A stretch of 64,000 bases of DNA from Lewinellaceae bacterium (GTDB lineage: Bacteria; Bacteroidota; Bacteroidia; Chitinophagales; Saprospiraceae). Location of the stretch: contig JACJYA010000001.1 in assembly GCA_020636315.1 (NCBI GenBank), positions 620,001-684,000 of the forward strand, in the 5' to 3' direction. Position 1 is the first letter of the stretch, and the number at the start of each line of letters is the position of its first letter. Of the stretch, positions 49,928-57,873 are shown in pieces. The notes below the pieces were generated by a model. It saw nothing but the letters and a program-made list of their open reading frames with translations, made no database searches and was not told the DNA's origin. The position numbers and the translations under genes were made by a program.

Positions 49928-51748
49928 ATGGATAAAATTATTAGCATGAATACGCTACAAAAAACCGGCCTTGGCCTTTTCATTATAGCCTTACTTTTAT
50001 TCACTGCCACACTGGGGCTGGATAATTACCGCCTTTCCGAGGAGAGCCTTTCGGCAGCGGTCGGCAATGAGTACCACCTCGAAGCAGTAACTGAAGCTGC
50101 CCGTGAAAGCGGCATGCTGGGCAAGGAATACGGCAGCAGTTTTGCATTTGTCCCCGCCTTTAAAGAAGTTCTGAAGGCGGCCCAGCAATCACTGAACGAA
50201 AAAGCAAAAGAGGGCGAGGCGCCGGATGATGTCAGCGAGTGGGAATACAAAATGGGGAGCTGGCTGTTCAAGGATTACTCTTTCATAGCTACCAAGAAAA
50301 GCAGTGTCGGGCCGGTGGCGGAGAACCCTTTACTGTTCTTTTTTCTGACCATCGGGCTCGGCATTGTGGGCGGGCTGCTGTACATCCTGCCAAAATTTCG
50401 GGCGATCCCCGGCATTAAGCACAACCATATTTTTCATAGGCCTATGACGCGCGGGCTTTCCCTGGGCTGGCGCGGGTTTTTTCTGGGCGCAACGGTTACC
50501 GGGCTATTGCTCTATGGTGTTTTCTACATGAATGAGCATTACTTTTGGCCGGCGCTGACGGCTGTTATCGCACTGATCATCATCGTGCTTGTATTTTTCT
50601 TTCAGAAACAGGCCAAACGTTCCCCTACCCGTTCCGCTTCTCCGCAAGTAACGGGCTGGCTGGGCATATTGGCGGGCGTATATCTAATCGGGTTTTACAT
50701 CCTGCTCTACTGGGCGCCCCAGCATATAACTAGCTGGATATTGATGGCCGACCCTCTCAGCCAGGCCCTGAACGGGGGGGAGGCCAGCCAGTGGTTTCTG
50801 TACGGCCTGCTCTACACCCTTGTCATCCTGGTTATGGGCGTGCGGATGTTCGCCAAATACATGCACAACCGCTACCAGCAGGTGCGCACCTATTCGGTCA
50901 TGTTCTTTCAGCTGGCCTTTGCCTTCCTCATCCCGGAGATCCTGGTGCGGCTCAACCTACCCTCCATGGACCTGAAGAACATCTGGCCACTCAATTACAC
51001 TTTCTTTTTTGACTGGAACATCAACAACCTGATCAGCAGCGGCGCCATCGGCATTTTTATGCTCGTGTGGGGCATCATTCTGGTCATCGTGGCCGTGCCA
51101 GTGATCACCTACTTCTTTGGCAAGCGCTGGTACTGTTCCTGGGTGTGCGGTTGTGGGGGCCTCGCCGAAACGATGGGAGACCCTTACCGGCAGCTATCCG
51201 ATAAGAGCCTTCGGGCCTGGCAATTCGAGCGCTGGATCATCCACGGGGTGCTGGTTTTCGCGGTGGTTATGACGGCCATGACGCTTTACACTTACTTTTC
51301 GGGAGAAAGAACTGTGCTGGGCTTCAGCAGTAATAATGTTCGCACCTGGTACGGATTCATCATCGGCTCGGCCTTTGCCGGTGTGGTGGGAACGGGCTTC
51401 TATCCGCTGATGGGCAACCGGGTGTGGTGCCGCTTCGGCTGTCCGCTGGCGGCCTACCTGGGGCTGGTGCAGCGCTTCCGGTCGCGCTTCCGCATTACCA
51501 CCAACGGGGGGCAGTGCATTTCCTGCGGCAACTGTTCTGCTTATTGTGAAATGGGGATCGATGTGCGCTGGTACGCCCAGCGCGGGCAGGATGTGGTGCG
51601 GGCTTCCTGTGTTGGGTGCGGCGTGTGCGCGGCGGTGTGCCCCAGAGGTGTGCTCCGGCTGGAGAACAGTAGTATGGATGTGAAGGAGCGGGCGCAGGCG
51701 CTGCGGGTGCTGCAGGTGTCGAAGGAGGGGGTGGAGTTAATGAATTGA
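49928..51748 (+). CDS. Membrane polyferredoxin, NapH/CcoG-like
   Basis: From the ATG at 49928 the protein is 606 residues. It has about ten membrane helices: one near the N-terminus (GLGLFIIALLLFTATLGL), a ~90-residue soluble loop, then clustered helices from ~130 to ~500. The conserved Cys motifs of NapH-type electron carriers follow: WYCSWVCGCGG and WCRFGCPLAAYLGL between helices, and two 4Fe-4S motifs near the C-terminus (CISCGNCSAYCEMGID, CVGCGVCAAVCPRG). It is longer at the N-terminus than NapH or CcoG. With the flavoprotein upstream it looks like an NAD(P)H-to-membrane electron path; the acceptor is unknown. Confidence 0.85.
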   Translation: MDKIISMNTLQKTGLGLFIIALLLFTATLGLDNYRLSEESLSAAVGNEYHLEAVTEAARESGMLGKEYGSSFAFVPAFKEVLKAAQQSLNEKAKEGEAPDDVSEWEYKMGSWLFKDYSFIATKKSSVGPVAENPLLFFFLTIGLGIVGGLLYILPKFRAIPGIKHNHIFHRPMTRGLSLGWRGFFLGATVTGLLLYGVFYMNEHYFWPALTAVIALIIIVLVFFFQKQAKRSPTRSASPQVTGWLGILAGVYLIGFYILLYWAPQHITSWILMADPLSQALNGGEASQWFLYGLLYTLVILVMGVRMFAKYMHNRYQQVRTYSVMFFQLAFAFLIPEILVRLNLPSMDLKNIWPLNYTFFFDWNINNLISSGAIGIFMLVWGIILVIVAVPVITYFFGKRWYCSWVCGCGGLAETMGDPYRQLSDKSLRAWQFERWIIHGVLVFAVVMTAMTLYTYFSGERTVLGFSSNNVRTWYGFIIGSAFAGVVGTGFYPLMGNRVWCRFGCPLAAYLGLVQRFRSRFRITTNGGQCISCGNCSAYCEMGIDVRWYAQRGQDVVRASCVGCGVCAAVCPRGVLRLENSSMDVKERAQALRVLQVSKEGVELMN

Positions 51749-51792
51749 ATTTATGATCCGAAAACGCTAACCGGTGAGGTAAAACGAAATTG

Positions 51793-52125
51793 TCAAGCTT
51801 CCAGAATAGCAATGATCTTGTTGATCACTTCATTGATGGTATTTTCGTTCAGAGTTGCCACCTTTTTGATGATAATATTTTCATCAGCTGTGAAGATTCG
51901 GTTGGGGCGAATATGGGAAAGCTTTATTAGAGAACCGCTTTTAAGATCAGCAGGTGTGGCCGGTATTGCATAAGGGTCCTTTTTGTGCTGGCTGGTAATT
52001 TGGCAAAGGATCAGGTCATCACCGGCTACACCAGCGATAACTAAAGCCGGACGCCTTTTACTGCCGGAAAGGTCAGAAAAAGGGAAAGGAATTACTACTA
52101 TATCACCTTTTACAAATCCTGCCAT
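51793..52125 (-). CDS. MazF/PemK-family toxin
   Basis: MazF-type toxins are small endoribonucleases that cut mRNA at short sequences. The 110-residue protein has the family pattern: GDIVVIPFPFSDLSGSKRRPALVIAG, an ICQITS-like strand (DLILCQITSQ), and the C-terminal SLIKLSHIRPNRIFTADENI. Length is normal and no residue looks lost, so it is probably active. Its start overlaps the end of the antitoxin gene by 16 bases, the usual arrangement for coupled expression. Confidence 0.9.
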   Translation of the reverse strand: MAGFVKGDIVVIPFPFSDLSGSKRRPALVIAGVAGDDLILCQITSQHKKDPYAIPATPADLKSGSLIKLSHIRPNRIFTADENIIIKKVATLNENTINEVINKIIAILEA

Positions 52126-52331
52126 GCCTCATCCTCTTCTGGGGACAGCCAATCTTTTGCCAGCGTCTTTTCACTGGCGAAATGAGTCAGCGTGGGCTCT
52201 TCGGCAACAGAAGGCCCTTCTTTTTGTAGCAAGTTGATAAGTTTTTGCTTCTCCTCCGCCGAAAGCTGGCGAACAAGTTCGAGAACTTGTTCGAAGCTTA
52301 GTGGAAGGTATAATTTGAAATTGTTTTCCAT
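52110..52331 (-). CDS. Cognate antitoxin of the MazF-type toxin
   Basis: The 73-residue protein precedes and overlaps the toxin gene. It has an N-terminal helical part (LPLSFEQVLELVRQLSAEEKQKLINLLQ) similar to small DUF2281-like antitoxins and an acidic, flexible C-terminus (LSPEEDEAWQDL), which is where such antitoxins wrap their toxin. A ribbon-helix-helix or AbrB fold is not obvious. A decayed copy of its helical part lies about 150 bases upstream (52437-52490). Confidence 0.75.
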   Translation of the reverse strand: MENNFKLYLPLSFEQVLELVRQLSAEEKQKLINLLQKEGPSVAEEPTLTHFASEKTLAKDWLSPEEDEAWQDL

Positions 52332-52436
52332 GCCAATACGGATAATTAAAAAGGGGCTTTACGGTCATGCCTGATAACAAAAATAAGAAATTAATAGTTT
52401 CTGCTATTGAAGCTAAACCCTTCTTTTCAATTATCA

Positions 52437-52490
52437 GTTTTTTGCTTTTCTTCCGCCGAAAGCTGGCGAACGAGTACATGGTCTTGTTCG
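52437..52490 (-). pseudogene. Remnant of a duplicated antitoxin gene
   Basis: On the minus strand this reads EQDHVLVRQLSAEEKQKT and then hits a stop two codons later; the intact antitoxin reads EQVLELVRQLSAEEKQKL at the matching place. DNA identity is high over about 50 bases, with an 11-base divergent patch of equal length. No start, toxin or downstream part accompanies it. Confidence 0.7.
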
Positions 52491-52712
52491 GGCCTGTGAC
52501 GAGGAATGGACAAACTTGTGGTTGAAGTTGAATTGTGGTAGAATAGCCTGGGGAAAAATTGGCACGATTCCTGTAATAAGACAATGGAGAAAACAGGGGA
52601 GGGGTTATTTTTTCAAAGCTTCCGGCGGATGTGCCTGTGTTGATATTGTTGGTTCAGCCTTTGTACGAATCTTTGGCCTTCGTTTTATCTACGGCTGATC
52701 AGCCTTCGCGTA

Positions 52713-52730
52713 CCCCGATAGCTATCGGGG
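52713..52730. repeat. Perfect 18-bp palindrome CCCCGATAGCTATCGGGG
   Basis: The sequence is its own complement. The half-site CCCCGATAG with CTATCGGG also occurs as a near-palindrome inside holB (around 43151-43169). No flanking gene start is close. Confidence 0.6.
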
Positions 52731-52899
52731 CGGCGGACAAGGTAAAAAAGGATGGGGCGGCAGTTCATGGGATTGGTATGATTTTGCGAACGGTGAATAG
52801 CCTCAAGATACTATCCTACCGCCCATCCGGTTTTTGGGTATTGAATATGTCAATCGGTATAATCGTGAGCATGCCGGCTTTCCGGTAGCCCGGGGGCAG

Positions 52900-53544
52900 C
52901 TAAGCCCGCTTGCTGTGAACGTTGTCGAGGTAGGCGCTGGCGCCGGGCTGAGACAGCAGGTTGCCGAGCATTTCCTTGGCGCGGAACAGTTGAGCTTTCA
53001 CGGTGCCGAGCGGAATGTCGAGCTCTGTAGCGATCTCTTCGTAGCTGAGTTCCTCGAAATAGCGCAGTTCGATCATCAGGCGGTACTTGCTGTTGAGGCG
53101 GCCGAGCATTTCGCGCATCAGCTCAACGCGCTGGCTGCGGATGATGGCCTCTTCGGGGTCCAGGGTAGCGGACCGCAGGTTGCCGGAGTAGTCGCTGCTG
53201 CTTTCGCCGTCGATGGGCTCATCGATGGAGAACATGTTGAGGCGCTTCTTGCGAATGTAGTCGATGCCGTTGTTGATGGCGATGCGGAACAGCCAGGTGC
53301 TGAATGCGTAACGCGGCACGTAGCTGTCGATCTTGGCGAAGGCCTTGCCAAAGGCTTCAATGGTCAGGTCTTCGGCATCTTCCCGGTTTTTGACCATCTT
53401 CAGCATCATGTGAAAGATGGGGTTGCGGTAACGCTCCAGGAGGATGGCGTAAGCCTTCTGATCGCCTTTGATGGCTTTCTTGACAATTGAGTAATCGTCC
53501 AGTGCTCTGGTTGAAGTGATGTTGTTTTGTACTGCTACTTCCAT
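52900..53544 (-). CDS. ECF-type RNA polymerase sigma factor
   Basis: From the ATG at 53544 the protein is 214 residues. Sigma region 2 contains AIKGDQKAYAILLERYRNPI, NREDAEDLTIEAFGKAF and YAFSTWLFRIAINNGIDYIR, which bind the -10 element and melt DNA; region 4 contains ELRYFEELSYEEIATELDIP and GTVKAQLFRAKEML, the helix-turn-helix for the -35 element. The longer frame to 53622 lies inside the glycosyltransferase gene and adds no sigma sequence. No anti-sigma gene is adjacent. It is the last gene of the lpxK operon and overlaps the preceding gene by 10 bases. Confidence 0.93.
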   Translation of the reverse strand: MEVAVQNNITSTRALDDYSIVKKAIKGDQKAYAILLERYRNPIFHMMLKMVKNREDAEDLTIEAFGKAFAKIDSYVPRYAFSTWLFRIAINNGIDYIRKKRLNMFSIDEPIDGESSSDYSGNLRSATLDPEEAIIRSQRVELMREMLGRLNSKYRLMIELRYFEELSYEEIATELDIPLGTVKAQLFRAKEMLGNLLSQPGASAYLDNVHSKRA

Positions 53545-54635
53545 TTTTCCTTCGTTTTTAAAAGGGCCGGCGCGAATACGAGGTAGGAACAAGCGTAGAG
53601 TACATCTAGGAATGGAATCCATCTGATCAGAGAACTGTCGTGTAGTTTTCTCAGTATCAGTATGTACATTGCGGAGACTACCACTATCCGTGCCAGATAG
53701 TTAAAAAATACTGTTGATTCCGAACTGTGAAAAAGGATCAAGGCGATTCCACAGGCGTAGTGGCCGAAATGGCTGGCGGACAGCAGGCCGAGAGCGAGCT
53801 GATGGGCCAACCGGTAGCTTGTGCCGGTAGTTAAGTGCCTTGACTTCTGGCGATAGTAGCCTCTCCAACTACTTTTTGGTTCTGAAAAGACGAATGCTTG
53901 AGGTGACAGGATCACCCGAGTGTTGGCTCGCGTAGCTACCTGGTTGATGAACAGATCGTCATCACCGGATGCTATGTGAGCGTGCGAATCGAAACCTCCG
54001 GACCCACGAAATAGAGATTTTCGATAACACAAGTTGCGCCCTACACCCATGTAGGGCAATCCCATTAATGCAAAGGAAAGATATTGGATAGCAGAATAGG
54101 TGGTCTCAAAGCGAATAAAGGCATTCAGGATGCCTTCCCCACGAAAATAAGGGCTGTATCCTAATCCGATCTGCGCCCTATCCCTAATGAATGCTTGCAT
54201 AAAAACGAGCCACTGAGGGCTCGCCGGGCGGCAATCGGCGTCGGATAATAAAAGTATTTCAAATTTTGCAGCTTTAATGCCCTTGCTTAAGGCTGCTTTT
54301 TTCCCACGAGGAGTATTGACTTGTACGTCAATAAGGCGCAAGATGTTACTTTTTTTTTGAAAATCCAAGAGAACATCAAAAGTTTTGTCGGAAGAATTAT
54401 CATTTACTACGATAACTTCGTACTCCGGATAGTCCTGAGCCAGGAAATACGGGAGGTTTCGCCTCAGGTTGTCTTCTTCGTTGCGGGCGCAAATAATTAT
54501 GGAAACGGGTTCGGGAGGGCCGGATGGCGGATCAGGCTGCCGGTAAAAGGCCAGCCGGGAGAAGACGAACAGCCAGTAAATGAGCTGTACGGCCGTTGCG
54601 GCCAGAAAAAGAAAGAGGAGCGTTTCCTGGATCAA
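53535..54635 (-). CDS. Membrane glycosyltransferase family 2
   Basis: The 366-residue protein has an N-terminal membrane helix (LFLFLAATAVQLIYWLFVFS), a GT2 catalytic domain (VSIIICARNEEDNLRRNLP, VIVVNDNSSDKTFDV, the metal-binding LLLSDADCRPAS, and a later EPKSSWRGYYRQKSRHL in place of the Q/RxxRW motif), and two or three C-terminal helices (CGIALILFH, IVVSAMYILIL, LDVLYACSYLVFAPAL). It probably adds a sugar to an envelope lipid or polymer. The interior (~53640-54440) is AT-rich (38% on the line at 54061) within a GC-rich overlapping operon, so part of the gene may have been replaced by transfer. Confidence 0.88.
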   Translation of the reverse strand: MIQETLLFLFLAATAVQLIYWLFVFSRLAFYRQPDPPSGPPEPVSIIICARNEEDNLRRNLPYFLAQDYPEYEVIVVNDNSSDKTFDVLLDFQKKSNILRLIDVQVNTPRGKKAALSKGIKAAKFEILLLSDADCRPASPQWLVFMQAFIRDRAQIGLGYSPYFRGEGILNAFIRFETTYSAIQYLSFALMGLPYMGVGRNLCYRKSLFRGSGGFDSHAHIASGDDDLFINQVATRANTRVILSPQAFVFSEPKSSWRGYYRQKSRHLTTGTSYRLAHQLALGLLSASHFGHYACGIALILFHSSESTVFFNYLARIVVVSAMYILILRKLHDSSLIRWIPFLDVLYACSYLVFAPALLKTKEKWK

Positions 54636-55936
54636 ATGGGTTTTTTGGATAGCAAATTACCGGTTTTTTCCCAGATGGGCCGGCGCAGGGCCATTAACTT
54701 TTCCCGCTCGGGGCTGCGCCGGAAGCGGAAGTAACGGAAGATCCGTTTCTGATGCTGGAAAAAAGCCCAGGAGAAAAGGCCGGCAGGCAGAAGGGTGAGC
54801 AGGTAAATCAGGGCAGTCCGCCAGTCATACAACCAATAGATCAGTTTGTATTGCAGAAAGTAGAACAGCGGGAAGGTAATCAGCCCCGCCATTATCTTCA
54901 GGGTAGAATTGTATTCCACATCCAGTTTAAGGCGCCGGGCCAGCCCCACCGGAATGAAAGCCGGCAGGAAATTGTGAGCCAGGCCATGCAGAAAAAGCGG
55001 GTAAAGAAAAGTCAGCCCGGCGAAATGGAGCCACAGGGGCCGGGGAGGCCTGGCCAGCGCCCGGTCTTCTGAACGCAGGCTGTCCAGGTTGCTAAAATAT
55101 TGTTCTACTTCCTCTGTGAATTGTTGATATTCCTCCGGCGACTGTTCCTGCCAGGCATGCAACTGAGCGATCAGTTGTTGGATACGGGCAAAATGCACAG
55201 GCTCTGTAACGGGCCAGCTGTTACGCAATAGCGTTTCCAGGCGGGCGGCCAGCCGGTTCTCCTCCTCATCGCGGGTATGGATCACGAGGGAACGCAGGGT
55301 TTCCTCCAGGTCGTCGGTCAGCTGGCGGGCCGCCTGGAACGGGTCTTCCCGGTAGAGGGCTTCATAGTCCTTTATCCAGATGGGTTCACCGGCGTAAATA
55401 GTGAGCCGGCTGTGGAAATAGTTGGAGGCTTCGTAGGTGAGGCCTACCGGCATGATGCTCAGGCCAAGCTCAAACCCTTCCTGGTTTTCGGCGGTTAAGG
55501 CTATTCTTGCGGCGCCGGTTTTCAGCGGCCGTACCCGGCGGCCTTTGATGCTATAACCTTCCGGTGCAATATAAAGGCAGCCTCCGCCGGCCAGAAAAGC
55601 GCTGGATTGCCGAAAGGCTTTTTCGTTGTTGACCTGGCGCCCGGACACATCAGTGGGCCGTTCTACCGGTATGCAGAAGAAGGTGCTGAAAAACCATTTC
55701 AGGAAGGGGCCGCTGAACAAACTGGAATTGGCCAGGAAGTGAACGATCATAGGCACTCTGACAGCAGCGTGCAGAGGGTCCAGCAAGGTATTCGGATGGT
55801 TGGAGACCAGAATAGTGGGCCTCCTGAACCGGAAATTCTGCCGGTTGATCACCGTTGTCCGAGGATAGTAAACCCAGAAAGAGATCCGGGTGACGAGTTT
55901 AAGGAAATGGTATATGAAGTACATTATCGGATTCAA
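54632..55936 (-). CDS. PlsC-type acyltransferase with C-terminal membrane segment
   Basis: The 434-residue protein has a PlsC-like catalytic domain: TILVSNHPNTLLDPLHAAV carries the HxxxxD motif (His-Pro-Asn-Thr-Leu-Leu-Asp variant), and GGCLYIAPEGYSIKGRRVRP is the substrate-binding EGxxS-like block. A linker of about 100 charged residues follows, then several membrane helices near the C-terminus (LHFAGLTFLYPLFLHGLAHN, AGLITFPLFYFLQYKLIYWL). Acylation of glycerol-3-phosphate or lyso-phosphatidate is likely. It lies three bases after lpxK and overlaps the GT2 gene by four bases. Confidence 0.87.
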   Translation of the reverse strand: MNPIMYFIYHFLKLVTRISFWVYYPRTTVINRQNFRFRRPTILVSNHPNTLLDPLHAAVRVPMIVHFLANSSLFSGPFLKWFFSTFFCIPVERPTDVSGRQVNNEKAFRQSSAFLAGGGCLYIAPEGYSIKGRRVRPLKTGAARIALTAENQEGFELGLSIMPVGLTYEASNYFHSRLTIYAGEPIWIKDYEALYREDPFQAARQLTDDLEETLRSLVIHTRDEEENRLAARLETLLRNSWPVTEPVHFARIQQLIAQLHAWQEQSPEEYQQFTEEVEQYFSNLDSLRSEDRALARPPRPLWLHFAGLTFLYPLFLHGLAHNFLPAFIPVGLARRLKLDVEYNSTLKIMAGLITFPLFYFLQYKLIYWLYDWRTALIYLLTLLPAGLFSWAFFQHQKRIFRYFRFRRSPEREKLMALRRPIWEKTGNLLSKKPI

Positions 55937-55939
55937 CGG

Positions 55940-57007
55940 TCAGGCTTTGAAATTGAGTAAAAAATCGCGAATGTCCTGGTCGAACTGCTCCCCTTCCCCA
56001 AAATGGAACTGTACCTCAACCGGTATGGCGAAAACCGGTATCCGGTCGCTGATCAGAAACTGCCGGTGCAACTCCAGCCGCATGGCGTCTTTTTCAGTAG
56101 TGATGATGGCCTTCCTGGGAGAATCCAGTTGGTCGAACTTCGCTTTGAGTTGCCCCACGTCATACTTCGTGAAATAATGGTGGTCTTCATATTCCAGTAT
56201 CCGGACGCTGTTGGCCTGCTGTTCCAGATAGTCCACGAGATAATCCGTATTGGCGATGGCGCTGATGAGCAACACGTCCATATCGGAGTGAAGCTCCAGC
56301 GTATATCTGGGGTTAAAGATATAATAAGGCTTCCCATACCGGTAATAAGAAAAATAGAGCTTTTGATGCGGCAGAGGATTGATCTCCTTTATCATGGCCT
56401 CTTTTTCCTCAGCAGCAAGGGCCGGCGGGCATTTGGAAACGATGATAATGTCAGCACGCTCATAGGCGGACCGCCACTCGCGCAGCCGGCCGGAAGGCAA
56501 CAGGTAGTCGCGGGTGAAGGGCCGGCTGAATTCAGTCAGCAGAATATTGAGCCCCGGTTTTACTGAGCGGTGCTGAAAGGCATCATCCAGCAGTATGGCC
56601 TGGGTATCGGGGCGGTCCATCATGATCCTGGGGATGGCAAAAGCCCGGCTTTCAGAAACGGTAACCTGTATATCCGGGAATTTTCTCTTGAACTGGAGGG
56701 GTTCATCACCAACCTGTTCGGCATTCATCCGGGTATTGACGGCCAGGAACCCCTTGGTCTTGCGCCGGTAGCCGCGGCTGAGGGTAGCTACTTCAATGTA
56801 GTCTTTCAGCAGGCGAATAAGGTATTCGATATGAGGAGTCTTTCCCGCACCGCCAACCGACAGGTTGCCCACAGAGATGACCGGTACATTGAACTCCACC
56901 CCTTTCAGCAGGCCACGGCTGTACAGCGCATTGCGGAGGCCGACCCCTATCCCGTACAGGAAGGAGAAAGGAGCGAGCAATATCTGAACGAGTACACGTT
57001 GAATCAT
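55940..57007 (-). CDS. lpxK: Tetraacyldisaccharide 4'-kinase (lipid A)
   Basis: LpxK phosphorylates the 4' position of the lipid A disaccharide precursor at the inner membrane. The 355-residue protein has the N-terminal membrane-associated helix (ILLAPFSFLYGIGVGLRNAL), the P-loop GNLSVGGAGKTPHIEYLI, the conserved VATLSRGYRRKTKGF, VGDEPLQFKRKFP and AILLDDAFQHRSVKPGLNIL, and DHHYFTKYDVGQL. All match the family. It is the first gene of the four-gene envelope operon; 7-bp repeats lie right behind its start codon. Confidence 0.95.
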   Translation of the reverse strand: MIQRVLVQILLAPFSFLYGIGVGLRNALYSRGLLKGVEFNVPVISVGNLSVGGAGKTPHIEYLIRLLKDYIEVATLSRGYRRKTKGFLAVNTRMNAEQVGDEPLQFKRKFPDIQVTVSESRAFAIPRIMMDRPDTQAILLDDAFQHRSVKPGLNILLTEFSRPFTRDYLLPSGRLREWRSAYERADIIIVSKCPPALAAEEKEAMIKEINPLPHQKLYFSYYRYGKPYYIFNPRYTLELHSDMDVLLISAIANTDYLVDYLEQQANSVRILEYEDHHYFTKYDVGQLKAKFDQLDSPRKAIITTEKDAMRLELHRQFLISDRIPVFAIPVEVQFHFGEGEQFDQDIRDFLLNFKA

Positions 57008-57015
57008 TTAGGCGA

Positions 57016-57043
57016 AATCGGAAGCTGGAAGCCGGAAATTGGA
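57016..57043. repeat. Four tandem 7-bp repeats
   Basis: AATCGGA, AGCTGGA, AGCCGGA, AATTGGA in strict 7-bp register (on the other strand TCCNNNT units, as at 16953-16980). They lie nine bases upstream of the lpxK start codon and so probably within its leader. Confidence 0.75.
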
Positions 57044-57131
57044 ATTCGTCTATAAGTTTCCCCTCACCGGCCGCCCACCTTCATGGAAAAAGGGACATCT
57101 TTTTTCTTTACCCTGCAAAAGTAAGGATTTA

Positions 57132-57139
57132 TACCTTTG
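57132..57139 (+). promoter_or_regulatory. -7 box (TACCTTTG) directly before an ATG
   Basis: TACCTTTG followed by C is an exact match to TAnnTTTG and ends only five bases before the ATG at 57145. Transcription would begin at or next to the start codon, giving a leaderless or nearly leaderless mRNA. Confidence 0.55.
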
Positions 57140-57144
57140 CAGGC

Positions 57145-57873
57145 ATGAAAGCAATGATATTTGCCGCCGGCCTGGGCACCCGCCTGCGCCCGCTGACGGA
57201 AAATAAACCCAAAGCACTGGTGGAAGCGGGCGGAATGGCCCTGCTGGAAATAACCATCCGCCGCCTGAAATACTTCGGCGTCCGGGAAGCAGTGGTCAAC
57301 ATTCATCACTTCGGGAAAATGATCCTCGACTTCCTGGAGCGGCATCAGAACTTTGGTATAGACATCTCTGTCTCCGACGAACGCGGCTTGCTGCTCGATA
57401 CCGGCGGCGGCTTGCAAAAGGCAGCCCCGCATTTTAAAGGCGCCTCTTTTCTGGTGCATAATGTGGATGTTCTTTCGGATATCGACCTTCGGGCCCTTTA
57501 TCAGGCCCACCTTACATCCGGCGCTCTGGCCACCCTGGCAGTGCGCAACCGGGCCAGCTCCCGCCACCTGCTCTTCGATGAGGCCGGCTTTCTTGCGGGC
57601 TGGCGCCACAACCGCACCGGAGAGGAGCGGATCAGCCGCCCGGCTGCCCGGTATCAGCCCCTGGCATTCAGCGGGCTTTATGTGCTCAGCCCCCGCATTT
57701 TTGAATTCATGCCTCCGGGCCCGGTTTTCTCCATTATCGATGTATTCCTGGAAGCGGCAAAGGCGGAGCGCCTCCTGGCCTATCGCCACGACGATTCTCT
57801 CTGGCTGGATGTCGGGAAAGTGGCTGCCCTGGAACAGGCTGAAGCCCTGGTTAAAAAGATCCCCCTGGCATGA
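57145..57873 (+). CDS. Sugar-phosphate nucleotidyltransferase, MurU/RmlA-like
   Basis: The 242-residue protein has the nucleotidyltransferase signature MIFAAGLGTRLRPLTENKPK, the sugar-side GGMALLEITIRRL, the catalytic/metal Asp in FLVHNVDVLSDIDL, and a short C-terminus, as in MurNAc-1-phosphate uridylyltransferase (MurU) and other small family members. Its kinase partner AmgK is not in the window, so the sugar is uncertain. It overlaps the DUF554 gene by four bases (ATGA). Confidence 0.85.
   Translation: MKAMIFAAGLGTRLRPLTENKPKALVEAGGMALLEITIRRLKYFGVREAVVNIHHFGKMILDFLERHQNFGIDISVSDERGLLLDTGGGLQKAAPHFKGASFLVHNVDVLSDIDLRALYQAHLTSGALATLAVRNRASSRHLLFDEAGFLAGWRHNRTGEERISRPAARYQPLAFSGLYVLSPRIFEFMPPGPVFSIIDVFLEAAKAERLLAYRHDDSLWLDVGKVAALEQAEALVKKIPLA

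Larger units (their letters stand above)
52332..52899. other. Intergenic region with antitoxin remnant and a palindrome
   Basis: No intact gene is supported in these 568 bases. They contain a fragment of a second antitoxin gene (52437-52490, minus strand), an 18-bp perfect palindrome CCCCGATAGCTATCGGGG (52713-52730), and a loose inverted pair GGATGGGGCGGCAG (around 52750) / CTACCGCCCATCC (around 52820). The composition is mixed and suggests accumulated debris. Confidence 0.55.

Noticed and set aside
52750..52825. Possible MITE with imperfect ends GGATGGGGCGGCAG / CTACCGCCCATCC
   Set aside because: Arms are imperfect, no target duplication is seen and the inner sequence shows no structure; too weak to list.
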